From: Synanceia verrucosa | Taxonomy: Eukaryota > Chordata > Actinopteri > Perciformes > Synanceiidae | Length of the DNA stretch: 64,000 bases | NCBI GenBank assembly: GCA_029721515.1 | Contig: CM056567.1 | Location: forward strand, 22,552,731-22,616,730 | Reading direction: 5' to 3' | Shown: in pieces, positions 44,171 to 56,801 of the stretch | Layout: every line of letters starts with the position of its first letter | Position numbering within the stretch: position 1 is the stretch's first letter | The notes under the pieces: model-generated | Seen by the model: only the letters and a program-made list of their open reading frames with translations | Told to the model about the DNA's origin: nothing | The model's database searches: none | Position numbers and translations under genes: made by a program

Positions 44171-45326
44171 TTAAATTGAACCTTATTTCTGGGACTTCCC
44201 CTTTAATGATGTTCGACCACAAGACATGATGGTAGAAACTACATGTTACACTTTACACTGAGTGTAAGGCATATTCAGGGGTTCTGGCCGTGGAACAGTG
44301 GACCAGCTCTACAGCAAAAAAGAGTCGACTGGGTTTGTTTAAATTGAAGATATTTCTCCTCTCAAACCCAGGAGGCTTCTTTAGTTCTGACCAGTGGTGT
44401 AGTCTGGTTTATTCTAATGAATATACTCGGACCCCAAGTGTGGCTGCATAAAGTCTGCAGGGATTTTAGCCCCATGAAAACAAATGCTACTGGTCCCCCC
44501 TCAGTGGAAAATTTTGACACTGTTTTACATAAAACTGTGCATTTTAGTGATATTTTGACTATAATTCCCATATTGAAAAAGAAAATAAACATGGAAAGAA
44601 CAACATGACAGTTTCTTGGTAGGTGAAGCACTGAATGAATCATGAGCTGATATGTGGAGAAAAGTGAGCTAGCCTATAAAGTATGGACAAAGTTAGGACT
44701 AGCTAATAGGCTAATGTTCCAGAGCTTTCCATCACATGAACCACTAACAGACCCTCCTTACCTATGAAAGAACTGGGTGACAAACTGTCAACCCTTCACT
44801 TCTTTCTCCTGTCTCAGCTTTTTTTCTTTTCTTTTTTAAGTCCCTGACTCTTGAGACATCGTCCCATCTCCTCCTTCGCTGAGTCACTGTCTGTTAGCTC
44901 TCTGCAGGCTGTCTGATGGAGCAGGTGGACTGAACCATTTTACTAAATAGAGGGGGGGGGGGCATTGAGATATGTTTCCAAAACAAATAAACTTAGTATT
45001 TTCAATACATTGTAAGTAAAATATATATGTGACTGTGAGTTCATTACTGATTGTCATATCATTTAGATGAAATATATTTGATGGCTTTAGAAATAACATG
45101 TCTGTCCACGAAGAGCTTGGATTTCTGAACAAAAACACAAATGTGGCTTATCAATATGAAACCAGAAAATGTCCAAATATTCACGGAAAAAAAAAAAAAA
45201 ACATGCTGTTTGACACATGCACAATGTCTCTAATATTATTTTCCTTAATTTCCTGCTTCTAGTTTTGTATTCTTGTAACTTTGTTGAAATGCTCCACAGG
45301 TAAATTAAGATGGTGAGGAGACGCAG
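44171..45326. other. Rest of unit 1, no gene seen
   Basis: Non-coding sequence shared with 58200-59330, including a G run at about 44950 and an A run near 45185. Short open frames carry no motif. Confidence 0.5.
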
Positions 45327-45422
45327 CAGGATGCAGAACTGACTCAGTCCCTGAGAGGCTGATAGGAGACTGGTTGATAGCAGGAGCACACTGATCGGCC
45401 TGACACTGAACAAAGCTGCCAT

Positions 45423-45689
45423 TCATAGCAGCAGGAGGCTCACACTGAACAGGATAAAGTAGGTATGGAGCCTGATGTCAAACACCATCCGCTGCTCATC
45501 TTCACCACTGAACACATGTGTTGACTTGGTGTTAAAGACACATTCAGTGTAGCACCTTTGTGTCTTGAGCCAATCACATAAAGAGCATTCATCATCCAGC
45601 CTCTGCTCCTCCTCGTTCCTGGATCTCAGCCAAACATCCTGTAACAGATGAATAAAGCTGAATAACCTTTTAATGATCCACCACAGCAT
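45423..45689 (-). other. 88-codon open frame upstream of agr2 copy 2
   Basis: Same translation as 32753-33019. The duplication is recent, so the agreement does not show selection. Confidence 0.3.
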
Positions 45690-46077
45690 CCAGACTTTAC
45701 TTTTACAAACATTATGAACATATTAGAATGAAACCCCAGTTATGGACATGCAAAAGAAGAAGCATATGAGGGGATCAATAGCTGAGCTTCCAGGTGTGCA
45801 GGGAGCTGAAAGCCAAATCCCTTTAAAAAAACAGATCATTTGTTAGTTTGCTGTTTGTTGGCAAACAGTAGAAGACATAATGGAGATTATAACTGTCTGT
45901 ATGTTCTGATCCACTCTGCATATAGATGATATCATAAAGCAACACTAATCTATTGTCCCTTCATTTCACAGGAAGAGGAACTGGTTTGTAAATGAAAACT
46001 CAACCTGATCTACCGTGGTGTTCCAGCACAGAGGAGGTGTGTGTGGTGGGAAGAGGGTGGGCCCTCAGGTGAACAGG

Positions 46078-46087
46078 TATTTAAATA
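46078..46087 (+). promoter_or_regulatory. agr2 copy 2 TATA-like promoter element
   Basis: TATTTAAATA in the same place as in copy 1. The nearby GC box is changed to GGGTGGG. The non-coding exon ends at 46166 (CAG/GTAAGA). Confidence 0.65.
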
Positions 46088-46550
46088 GAGGACAGGTGAG
46101 AGAGCAGGTACAGCAGATCCTGGAGCCGTGGTCCACCTGCATCGCCACCTGGCCAGAAGGGAACAGGTAAGATCCAGGAGCGTTTCTCACTGCAGAGTTC
46201 CTTCACTTCACATTTCACTGCTGCATCATCATCAGGAATATTTTGATATTTAACTGTCATTTATCGCATGTTTTTCTCAGATGTCTTTTGTGATGAAATG
46301 ATATAACTGTGTATAGATGTAACTAGTTCCTCAGCTCTACATATCACATTACAACAAGCATACGTCCACAAATAACAAGAAGAACATAATGTTTCTAAAA
46401 GCTGCAGGTTCTTGTGTAGAAGGAACTAGAGGTCTTGCTCAGTGTTTCCTTCTCTGAGGGAAGGGAAAAGGTTTCATGTCATTTCCATCCTGTTCCTTCT
46501 CTGATCACCCTGTCTTCATGTGTTGCTCATGATCCAGTTGTTCTAGAAAG

Positions 46551-47985
46551 ATGATCAAAGCAGCGTTGTCTGTCCTCTTGGTCCTGGTGGCCGTGTCCTC
46601 CACCTTCGGCAAATACACCCCAAGATCTGGCAGGAGGATCCCTCAGACTCTGTCCAGAGGTGTGTGAGCATCATGTGCACCTGTAAGGCTGAATACTGAT
46701 CCTGAAGCAGAGGCTGTCAATGATCTTTAATGGTGTCCATGTGTGTCCAGGTTGGGGCGATCAGCTGGTCTGGGCTCAGACATATGAGGAGGCTCTCTAC
46801 TGGTCCAGGTCAAGGTGAGAAATAGTTCAAAAAGTTTTCCTGTGACACTGACGTTGGTTGAAGTTGATGAAATGTGAGTGAAGGTGATCTGTGTTTCAGA
46901 AACAAGCCTCTGATGGTCCTCTTTCACCTGGAAGACTGTCCTCACAGCCAGGGTGAGTCCACCTCTGGCTTCTCTTATTTCACTTAATCAGTTACTCTGA
47001 GTGATGTTGGATTAAGAAGAGCGAGCAGTTCTTAGTCTGCTGGTGCATGGCTGTTCTGCACTGAGCTCATGTTCTGACAAACGTTGGACTGATTTGGAGA
47101 ATTTAAATGTGTTTCTCCTGCAGAACTGAAGAAGGTCATCTCTGAGGACAACAGCATCCAGAAAATGCTCGATGAGGACTTCATTGTCCTCAATCTGATG
47201 GTGAGTTCCAGAACTTTTTGGCTAAACAAAGTGTTTTAAAGATGCATACCGTTAAATCTGTTTTTCAGAACTATGAAGCTTTTAAAAAACCTTGTCATGT
47301 CGATGTACAACTCTGACACCAAGAGCATATTAATTCATTTCACTGACGACTCTGTATTCCTCTATGACAAGAAATATTCAGAAAATAACCAACACAGCTG
47401 TTCTACCTTTGTTCATGTAGGACCCCATCACTCATGGTCATATTTATGGATTTAGAGCCTCTTCAATAACACTAATGCTCTGGACCGGCAGAGTTCACAC
47501 TGTCTTGTGTTTCATGATATCTGATTGTTTTTTTCTCATTGACAGTATGAAACCACAGACAAACATCTCTCTCCTGATGGACAGTATGTTCCCAGAATCA
47601 TTTTTGTTGGTAAGAGCTCTTCTCTTCCTGTCAGCATGTTAACATTTCCTCTTTGACCTTTGACCTTTGTTAGGACTCATTTTCCTTTCAGTGCAACACA
47701 GCAGGACAGAAATGCTCTAATACAAGTAAAAGTAGCTGTAACCAGTATTGATATGTCTTCACAGACCCCACAATGACGGTGAGGGCTGACATTGTTGGTC
47801 GCTATTCCAACCGCATGTATGCCTACGAACCATCTGACATCAAACTCTGTAAGTACAGTAACACCCTGAGGTTTGGCAGCAGTATCCATCAGGCCTCATG
47901 AAACACTGATTCAATGTTTCCTGCCTCTCCCTCAGTGAAGAGCAACATGGAGAAGGCTAAGAAGCTCCTGAAGTCTGAGCTGTGA
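46551..47985 (+). CDS. agr2: agr2 copy 2, anterior gradient 2 homologue
   Basis: Coding exons: 46551-46659, 46751-46814, 46900-46952, 47124-47200, 47546-47609, 47765-47848 and 47936-47985. Splice sites and phases equal those of copy 1. The 166-residue product has the same signal peptide, CPHS motif (71-74) and KSEL end. Compared by eye, the coding sequence differs from copies 1 and 3 by one base, making residue 79 Lys instead of Asn; mammalian AGR2 also has Lys at the matching site. Intron 1 lacks about 390 bases present in copies 1 and 3, and intron 4 is shorter. Every motif is intact, so the gene should be functional. Confidence 0.96.
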
Positions 47986-48167
47986 GCACGAGGACGAGAC
48001 ACAGGCTGGACCCTGAGAGGTAGCATCACCTCAGATGCCGACAACGTGCTGTCACTGCAGTTTACATGGAAAACCAAGAACTGGGAAGTTCCTTCTCTTC
48101 ACAGTTACTTATGTGTTCGCCTTCAATTCCCTTCCTTATTGTTGTTGTACATCCACCATGTCTTTTG

Positions 48168-48173
48168 AATAAA
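48168..48173 (+). promoter_or_regulatory. agr2 copy 2 poly(A) signal
   Basis: AATAAA in the same context as copy 1. Confidence 0.8.
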
Positions 48174-48287
48174 TATGGAACTGTTCATACATACAAGATG
48201 GATAGTGTGCTTTTTTTGGTTTGCATCAGAAAACATGAAGAATACAACAATTATTGATGCTACATCATACTGAAATGAAGAAAGGAT

Positions 48288-48613
48288 ATGTTTAGCCTCA
48301 GTGTGAGCTGTTCTACAGCAATATTTTCTAATCACTTATTTACTCTAGATGCCATTGCACCAGCCTCTAGCACTACTGTAAAGAATCTAGGGGTAATTCT
48401 TGACCAAGATATGTCCTTCAACGTCCACATGAAACACACAGCTAGAAGTGTTTTTTTTCCATCTGCGTAACATTGCAAAAATCAGGCATATTCTTTCTCA
48501 AAACAATGCAGAAAACTTACTCCATGCATTTATTACTTCTAGACTGGACTATTGCAATTCCTTATTATCAGGCTGCCCGAATAAGTCTATCAAGACTCTC
48601 CAGCTGGTCCAGC
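48288..48613 (+). mobile_element. L2-type LINE fragment in unit 2
   Basis: Counterpart of 36020-36343. The frame breaks near 48450 through an extra T in a T run and continues in a second frame (SRLDYCNSLLSGCPNKSIKT). It then joins downstream sequence at a deletion at 48613. Confidence 0.87.
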
Positions 48614-49159
48614 TTTGTTGTTACATATATGTTACATTGGGCGTTAGTGGTAAACATATTACTTATTTGAAAATAAGTAAACCTGACAGTTTTATGTGCC
48701 ATTTGACCTTTGTGTTTCACTGCTATATCACTCAGGTTATTCATTCCACCCAAATGCAATTATTTCTAATCCACTTACACCTTCAATCAGATTCTGATTT
48801 TAAGGCTAAAAGCCCAATGTGACATATATGTTACAGCAATATTTCCCTAACTTGTTTGATATTACTTTCTTCAACAAATATAGTCCGACCAGGTTGAAAG
48901 TAATATATGACATGTTATCAAAGCACTGAACCTGTTAAATGTGTCTGAGTATCAAAAAACAGCTTTTTGAAATTAGCTGTGTCTTTGAAATTTGCATACA
49001 GACCAGACCAGCATTTAGGAGAGGTCACTTCCTGTCACAGTCACATGACTGTCACATGGTCATCACACCAGGATGTTTAGTATATGTCGCTTAAGGACTT
49101 AATGAGTTAAGGTCAGACATAAAGTTTTATAAGGAAGAGTCTGGGACATTCAAAGTGCT
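48614..49159. other. Unassigned repeat block in unit 2
   Basis: Shortened counterpart of 36992-37789. No gene. Confidence 0.4.
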
Positions 49160-49550
49160 TGTCTACAAGCAGAACTATGGACTGGTCCGAGGAGTCCAGA
49201 CCTATAGCAGCAGAACTAAGGACCGGTCCAAGGCAGCCTGAGTCAGCCTTGGATCAGTCCTAACTATAAGCACTATCAAAAAGGAAAGTCTTAAGCCTTC
49301 TCTTGAATAAGGGGATGGTGTCTGCCTCCCGGACTGAAAGAGGGAGCTCCCATTCTACTGTTATAAACCCTAGGAACCTCTAGTAGTCCTTCAGAGTTGC
49401 AGCAGGATCATAGGGCACACTTAGCTCTTCAAGATAAGATGGTGCCTGACCATTCAGTGCCTTATAGGTGAAGAGAATGATTTAAAATTCTATTTTAGAT
49501 TTTACAGGGAGACAGTGCAGAGAGAGTAACACAGGAGAAATATACTGCTC
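49160..49550 (-). mobile_element. L2-type LINE fragment, reverse strand
   Basis: Counterpart of 37790-38170, with the 41-base monomer at about 49168-49232. Confidence 0.8.
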
Positions 49551-49735
49551 AACAGATACAAGTCAAGAGTGCAGCCTTTGAATAGCTTCTGTTCACCCGA
49601 CTTCAAGGATGGGCCACCAACAAGGAAGATGAGAGATTTATTTCACATCGAGCTGTGCATTGAGGCATGACAGGCTAGTCAATGCCTGCGCATGGTATAG
49701 ACTTATGGACTTATGTTCAACTGGACTCCCAGTAT

Positions 49736-52700
49736 GTCAAGTCAAGTCAAGTCAACTTTATTTGTATAGCCCAATATCACAAATTATGAATTTGCCCCAT
49801 TGGGCTTTACAATCTGTACAGGATATGACACCCTCTGTCCTTTACAAATGACCCTCGCATCGACTAAGGAAAAACTCCCCAAAAAAAACCTTTTAACAGG
49901 GAAAAAGAAACGGAAGAAACCTCAGGAAGAGCAACAGAGGAGGGATCCCTCTTCCAGGATGGACAGACGTGCAATAGATGCCATGTGTACAGAATAACAA
50001 CAATGAAAACACATTAACACTAACATACAAAATTGTATGGAAATGTCCAAATCAATATAACAACAGCTAATATACAGTGTGTATATATAGAATTATATGA
50101 GCGTGTCCAAGGGGATGAAGAGCATCATCAAGCTATCAGCAAAGGATAAGAAGCATGTCGTCCTCTCCACCACGCCAACCAGAAGAAGCCTGGGCAGCAC
50201 ATCTTCCACTCCACCACACCAAACAGGAGAAACCTCCGCAGGATGACCTCATCACCACCACGTCACTCAGAACCAGAAGATGAAGCCTGACTGGTCTGCA
50301 CAACCACTACTCCACCAGGTAGACTGGATCCATGGATACCTGTGAGCGCACAGGGACTACGAGGCACAGAAATAATCAGCAGCATGTGTTAAAGGGAGGA
50401 AGAGTAAACACATCCTCTTCTCCACTACCCTAACAGATACAACCTGAGCAGCATCGCCTCTTCTCCATCTCACCACCATCAGGACAGACGAAGCCTGGAT
50501 GACACCACCTCCTTCTCACCAAGTAGCCTCAGCTCACGGACACCTGGGAGCTGGGAGCACAGGGGCTCCGGGGAAGAAGATGAGTTAGTAAAATGACTTA
50601 ATGGAGGCATCGAAATGAAGAAGAAGAGAAGCTCAGTGTGTCAGAGGAAGTCCCCCGGCAGTCTAGACCCATAGCAGAATAACTAAGGATTGATCCAAGG
50701 CAGCCTGAGTCAACCTTGGATCAGTCCTAACTATAAGCACTATCAAAAAGGAAAGTCTTAAGTCTACTCTTGAATAAGGGGATGGTGTCTGCCTCCCGGA
50801 CTGAAAGAGGGAGTTGGTTCCACAGAAGAGGAGCTTGATAACTGAAAGCTCTCGCTCCCATTCTACTTTTATAAACCCTAGGAACCGCTAGTAGTCCTGC
50901 ATTCTGAGAGCGTAGAGTTCTAGCAGGATTATAAGGCACTATTAGCTCTTTAAGATAAGATGGTGCCTGATCATTCAGTGCCTTGTAGGTGAGGAGGAGG
51001 ATTTTAAATTCTATTCTAGATTTTACAGGGAGCCAGTGCAGAGAGGCTAACACCGGAGAAATATGGTCTCTTTTCCTGGTTCTGGTCAGAACACGTGCTG
51101 CAGCGTTCTGGACCAGCTGGAGAGTCCTGATAGACTTATTAGGGCAGCCTGATAATAACGAGTTACAATAGTTCAGCCTGGAAGTTACAAATGCATGGAC
51201 TAATTTTTCTGCATCATTTTGGGAGAGAATATGCCTTATTTTTGCAATGTTAGGCAGATGAAAAAAAGCTGTTCTAGCTGTTTGTTTCATGTGGACGTTG
51301 AAGGACATATCTTGGTCAAAAATTACCCCTAGATTCCTTACAGTGGTGCTCGAGGCTGGTGCAAAGCCACCTAGAGTAAATAAGTCATTAGATAGGTTAT
51401 TTCTGAGATTTTCAGGGCCAATTAGAATAACCTCAGTTTTATCTGAATTTAACAACAAGAAATTGTGCGTCATCCAAGTTTTTATATCCTGAAGACATGT
51501 TTGGAGTTTAGCCAACTGGCTGGATTCGTCTGACTTAAATGACAAATATAGCTGAGTATCATCTGCATAACAGTGAAAGTTTATGGAGTGTTTCCTGATA
51601 ACATTGCCTAGAGGAAGCATATATAAAGTAAATAGAATAGGCCCAAGCACAGAGCCTTGAGGAACTCCATAACTGACTATGGACTGCATGGAGGACTCAT
51701 CATTAATGTGAACAAACTGTGATCGATCCGATAAGTAGGATTTGAACCAGCTGAAAGCAGTTCCTCTGATGCCAGTTAAATGTTCTAATCTCTGCAACAG
51801 GATATGGTGGTCAATAGTATCAAAAGCAGCGCTAAGATCTAACAAGACAAGTACTGAGACGAGTCCATGGTCTGACGCAATTAGCAGGTCATTGGTAATT
51901 TTCACCAGAGCGGTCTCGGTGCTATGATATTTTCTAAATCCTGACTGAAAGTCCTCAAATAGATTATTGTTCTGGAGGAAGTCACACAGCTGACTGCACA
52001 CTGCTTTCTCAAGGATCTTAGAGAGAAAAGGAAGGTTGGATATTGGTCTATGGCTAAAACCTCTGGATCAAGACCGGGCTTCTTCAGAAGAGGTTTGATT
52101 ACGGCTACTTTAAATGACTGAGGTACATAGCCTGACAGCAAAGATAAGTTGATCATGTTTAATAAAGAGGTGCTCAGTAATGGTAAAGCTTCTTTAAGCA
52201 GTGAAGTTGGGATGGGATCTAAGAGACAGGTAGAAGGCTTAGATGAGGAAATCAATGAAGTCAGTTTGTGGAGGTCTATGGGAGAGAAGCAGTCCAAGTA
52301 TATATCAAGTTCTTCAATGAGTCCTATGCTTCCTGTGTTTAAAGACAAAGCAGTTTCAGTCAAAGGCACAGTGTGACTGATTTTCTCCCTAATAGTTATA
52401 ATCTTCTCATTAAAGAAGCTCATGAAGTCACTACTACTGAGGGTTATGGGAACAGATGGTTCAATAGAGCTGTGGCTCTCTGTCAGCCTGGCTACAGTGC
52501 TGAAAAGAAACCTGGGGTTGTTTTTATTTTCCTCTATTAATGATGAATAATAAGCTGCTCTGGCCTTACGGAGAGCCTTCCTATAAGCTTTCAAACTATC
52601 ATGCCAGTCCAGGCGAGACGCTTGCAGACCGGTTAAACGCCACTTCCTTTCAAATCTTCTTGCTGCTTGCTTTAAACTGCGGGTGTAAGGGTTATACCAT

Positions 52701-53490
52701 GGAGCCAACTTTCTATGCTTTACTATCTTCTTTTTTAGAGGAGCAACAGAGTCTAGAGATGCTCGCAGAGAGTCTGCAGCACAATCTACCAGATTATCAA
52801 TTTGAGTAGGACTGAAGCCTGAGCCCTCAAGTATATTGATATTAGGTATTGAATTAAAAGCTAATGGAATTATATCCTTAAACTTGGCTACAGTACTTTC
52901 AGATAAACATCTAGTGTACATGGATTTACCAGATGGAGCGTAGTCCAGAAGAAAATTTTTTTTAGGTTAACAAGTAATGGTCTGATAGGAAGGAATTCTG
53001 TTGGTGGACTGATAAATGTTCTACTTCAATGCCGTAGGTCAGGACCAGGTCGAGGGTATGGTTAAAACAGTGAGTTGGTTCCTGAACATTCTGACAGAAG
53101 CCAATTGAATCTAACAGCGAGATAAAAGCAGTACCAAGGCTGTCACTGTCAACGTCCACATGAATATTAAAGTCACCTACAATAATTACTTAATCAGTTC
53201 TCAGGACTAAAGTTGATAAAAACTCAGAGAACTCAGATAGAAATTCAGAATATGGACCTGGAGCACGGTACATTATAACAAATAAAACTGGTTTCTCTGT
53301 TTTCCATTTAAGATGAGAAAGACTAAGAACCAGGCTTTCAAAAGACGTATAGTTTAATTTAGGTTTAGGTTTGATCGATAGACTAGAATCAAAAATGGCT
53401 GCAACTCCTCCTCCACGGCCTGTATCTCTAGGAATATGAGTATGAATATGACTAGGAGGAGTGGAGTATGTCCAGTTTAAAAGAAATCCA
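49736..53490 (-). mobile_element. L2-type LINE, 5'-truncated, 3.75 kb
   Basis: On the minus strand: a partial endonuclease domain (about 53470-52960, with GDFNIHVDV), a linker and thumb-side region, a full reverse transcriptase, a C-terminal domain, then a 1 kb 3' UTR ending in TTGAC repeats at 49736. An in-frame stop lies in the endonuclease part (near 53190) and frames shift near 52960 and 52050, so it cannot make one full protein. It is the best preserved L2 copy in the window. Confidence 0.93.
50727..52921 (-). pseudogene. L2 LINE ORF2, reverse transcriptase, frameshifted
   Basis: Two frames overlap. 52921-51902 encodes the region before the reverse transcriptase, ending IKPLLKKPGLDPEVLA. 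52001-50727 (424 codons) encodes the palm, with LDLSAAFDTIDH at 54-65, YGVPQGSVLGP at 111-121 and the catalytic YADDTQLY at 145-152, and then the C-terminal domain ending FKSRLKTFLFDSAYS. The break is at about 52050, where a few bases seem missing just after the EVLA codons. The YADDTQLY block places it in the L2 group of the CR1/L2 clade. It copies its own RNA at nicked chromosomal DNA; this copy is probably dead. Confidence 0.92.
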
Positions 53491-53639
53491 GTTTGGCCTC
53501 CTCAGTCAACAGCTCAGTCTAGTAGATCTGAGGTCAGTTCCACCCACAAAGGCATCGTCCCAAAGCATAAGTGCCCAAAGAAATGAATGTTTTCATTTGT
53601 AATTAGTTTGTTACAATTTCTTAGCTTTGAAGCTAGCAG

Positions 53640-53985
53640 CAGCTGGAAATGTCAAACTGGACATGGGATTTCTTTAAAAACAGAGGATGTTTCTCAGTCT
53701 GCCTCAGATCAGTTCTCAGAGGGTCTTTAATAATCCTGGTGGCCTTCTTCCTGCTCTGCTGGGTGTAGAGGTGCTCTATGGATGGCAGCTCTGTCCTAGT
53801 GATGTACTGGACAGCTTTCAACACCCTCTGTAGAGCCTCAAGGTTGAGGATGGTGCAGCTACCATACCTAGTGTGCAGGTAATGCAGCCAGTCAGGATTC
53901 TCTCGATGGTGCTTCTGTAAAAGTTACAGAGTCTGCTGGAGTCCATGTTGAGCCTCCTCAGCCTGCAGAGGAAGAAGAGCTGCTG
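53640..53985 (-). mobile_element. Rex1-like LINE fragment in unit 2
   Basis: Minus-strand frames read FLCRLRRLNMDSS and CNFYRSTIERILTGCIT, then AVQYITRTELPSIEHLYTQQ and RKKATRIIKDPLRTD. It is longer than the unit 1 copy by about 130 bases. Confidence 0.78.
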
Positions 53986-54060
53986 CCCTACTGTCTTGTT
54001 GAGTTCAGCTCACTCATCCTGCACTTTGTTATTGCAAATCACTCTTTTAGTGTTTCACTT

Positions 54061-54114
54061 TTCCAGAGTTTGCATGTTCTTCCTGTGTCTGCGTGGGTTC
54101 TCTCCAGGTACTTT
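54061..54114 (+). mobile_element. SINE relic, left part
   Basis: SINE body sequence interrupted after GGTACTTT by the L2 insertion. The right part resumes at 54977 and runs to about 55090. Confidence 0.78.
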
Positions 54115-54977
54115 TTACTAACTCATCTTCTTCCCCGGAGCCCCTGTGCTCCCAGCTCCCAGGTGTCTGTGAGCTGAGGCTACTTGTTTGAGAAGGAGTT
54201 GATGTCATCCAGGCTTCGTCTGTCCTGATGGTGGTGAGATGGAGAAGAGGCGATGCTGCTCAGGTTGTATCTGTTAGAGTAGTGGAGAAGAGGATGTGTT
54301 TACTCTTCCTCCCTTTAACACATGCTGCAGATTAGTTTTGTGCCTCGTAGTCCCTGTGCGTTCTCATCTCACAGGTATCCATGGATCCAGTCTACCTGGT
54401 GGAGTAGTGGTTGTGCAGACCAGTCAGGCTTCATCTTCTGGTTCTGAGTGACGTGGTGGTGATGAGGTCATCCTGCGGAGGTTTCTCCTGTTTGGTGTGG
54501 TGGAGTGGAAGATGTGCTGCCCAGGCTTCTTCTGGTTGGCATGGTGGAGAGGACGACATGCTTCTCATCCTTTGCTGATAGCTTGATGATGCTCTTCATC
54601 CCCTTGGACACTCTCATACAATTCTATATATACACACTGTATATTAGCTGTTGTTATATTGAGTTGGACATTTCCATACAATTTTGTATGTTAGTGTTAA
54701 TGTGTTTTCATTGTTGTTATTCTGTACACATGGCATCTATTGCACGTCTGTCCATCCTGGAAGAGGGATCCCTCCTCTGTTGCTCTTCCTGAGGTTTCTT
54801 CCGTTTCTTTTTCCCTGTTAAAAGGGTTTTTTTGGGGAGTTTTTCCTTAGTCGATGCGAGGGTCATTGTAAAGGACAGAGGGTGTCATATCCTGTACAGA
54901 TTGTAAAGCCCAATGAGGCAAATTCATAATTTGTGATATTGGGCTATACAAATAAAGTTGACTTGACTTGACTTGAC
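54115..54977 (+). mobile_element. Young 5'-truncated L2 insertion, unit 2 only
   Basis: About 860 bases matching the reverse complement of the L2 3' UTR at 49736-50600, ending in TTGAC repeats. Unit 1 has an empty site (AGGTACTTTCTCCCATGC at about 40931), so the insertion followed the duplication. No target duplication longer than one or two bases is seen. Confidence 0.93.
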
Positions 54978-55090
54978 TCCCATGCATGGGGATTAGGTTA
55001 ATCGGCTAATCTAAATTACCTCGAGGTGTAAATGTGAGTGTGAGTGTCTCTATGTGCCCTGTGATTAACTGGAGACTTGTCCAGGGTGTA
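54978..55090 (+). mobile_element. SINE relic, right part
   Basis: Continues the SINE body from CCATGCATGGGGATTAGG to CCAGGGTGTA, as in unit 1. Confidence 0.78.
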
Positions 55091-55189
55091 ATTGCTCTTT
55101 GGGTTACTTACCTTGACATAACTAGTCACTAAAACAACAAGGTGTGTGCTGAGTTGATTTAAATAAATGAGCTATACTGTCTTTCTGAT

Positions 55190-56098
55190 TTAAGAAGTGT
55201 GTGTGCCTATACATTCAACAGCAGCTCACAGTACCCACCCTTTGGAGTCCCTGGAAGGGGTACTGGAGAGTGCTTCCTCTGGGACTCCTTTGTTCAGCGG
55301 GGATACTTCAGTGCTCACGTGGGCAATGACAGTGAGACCTGGAAGGGCATGATTGGGTGAACTGTCCATAACAAACACCATGTTCAAATATAAGGGTGTC
55401 CATACATGCACTTGGCACCAGGACACCTTTGGCTGCAGTTTGTTGATCCACTTTGTGGTCTTGTCATGTCACCTGAGTGCCCAAGACATGGACTGATCAC
55501 CACCTGGTGGTGTTTTGGTTTTGATGGTGGCATAAGATGCTGGTCCAAACTGGCAGACCCAAACACATTGTGAGGGTCTGCTGGGAATGTCTGGCAGAGT
55601 CCCCTATCAGAAGGAGTTTCAACTCCAACCTCCGGCAGAACTTTGACCACATCCCAGGGAAGGTGGTTGCCACTGAGTCTGAGTGGGCCATGTTCCAATT
55701 GAAGCTGTGGCCATAATATGGTCGTGCCTATCGTGGCAGCAATCCCCAAACCTATTGGTGGTCACTGGCAGTGAGGGATGCCGTCAAGCTTAAGAAGCAA
55801 TTTTACTGGGTCTTTTTGGCCTGTGGGCCTCTGGAGGCAGCTGATGTGTACTGGCAGGCCAAGCAGAATGCACCTTTAGTGGTTGCTGATGCAAAAACTT
55901 GGGTGTGGGAGGAGTTCGGTCAGTCCATGGAGACGGACTTCCGAGGAAATTCTGGTCCACCATCCGGTGTCTCAGGAGGGGGAAGCAGTGCACCATCAGC
56001 ACTGTGTATAGTGGGGATGGAGTGCTGCTGACCTCGACTCGGGATGCTGTGAGCCGTTGGGAAGAACACTTCAAAGACCTCCTCGACACACCTTCCTA
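55190..56098 (+). mobile_element. Rex3/RTE-like LINE fragment, 5' part, unit 2
   Basis: Counterpart of 41155-42061 with a few substitutions. LRRGKQCTISTVYSGDGVLL is readable near 55970-56030. Confidence 0.8.
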
Positions 56099-56799
56099 CA
56101 CTCAAAAAAAAGCCAAATTGGCTGTCTGCTACGTTAATCGAAGTATAAATATATAGTTATGTTTTGTATCAAGTAATGTTATTTTAGCATGATGTGTTAT
56201 AACTTAAAGCAATTTAAGTCGACAGAACCTAATGCATTTTGGGTAAGATAGCATTGCGTGTACAAGAGCAGAAGGTGGCAGTAGTGTGTGAGCCAGGAGT
56301 TTTAAAAACTTAACTTGAAAACACATGCTGAGAGTAGGCAATGTTTGTTATGGAAGATAAGTAAGTTAAGTCCTTTATTTGACTTAAAATTTTGACTTTA
56401 AAATGAACCACTGCACAGAAATGTCACTTAACTTGTTATTGCCAGCGCTACAGTTTTGAACGATTGATTTCATCACTGAATGTTTTCGTAGTGTGCTCAC
56501 TAATCATAGCAGCATTAGTTGCTATGGTTAGCTACTTAGCATTTACATCCCTTGCTAAATGAGCGTATTATAATTGGTTGGAAGTAATTTCTTTTTGTAT
56601 GTTCACCCAACAAATGATTATTCTGGATTTACCCCTCATAACTGAGTAATAGTAACGTGAACACCTCATGTTGATTCAACATATTTACATTAATTTCACT
56701 CAACAAAATTGTTTATCACTAAATGAGCATATTATAATTGGGTGGAAATTCTTTCCATAATTTTTTTTGTCTTCACCCAACAAATTACTTTTTTGAGTG
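56099..56799. mobile_element. MITE with CACTCAAAAAA ends, unit 2
   Basis: Same element and TA flanks (56097-56098, 56800-56801) as in unit 1. Confidence 0.85.
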
Positions 56800-56801
56800 T
56801 A

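Larger units (their letters stand above)
32657..45326 (+). repeat. Segmental duplication unit 1 (12.67 kb)
   Basis: From CAGGATGCAGAACTGACTCAG onward the sequence repeats at 45327 in direct orientation. The unit holds agr2 copy 1 and a block of nested LINE, SINE and MITE copies that recurs after agr2 copy 2. Confidence 0.95.
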
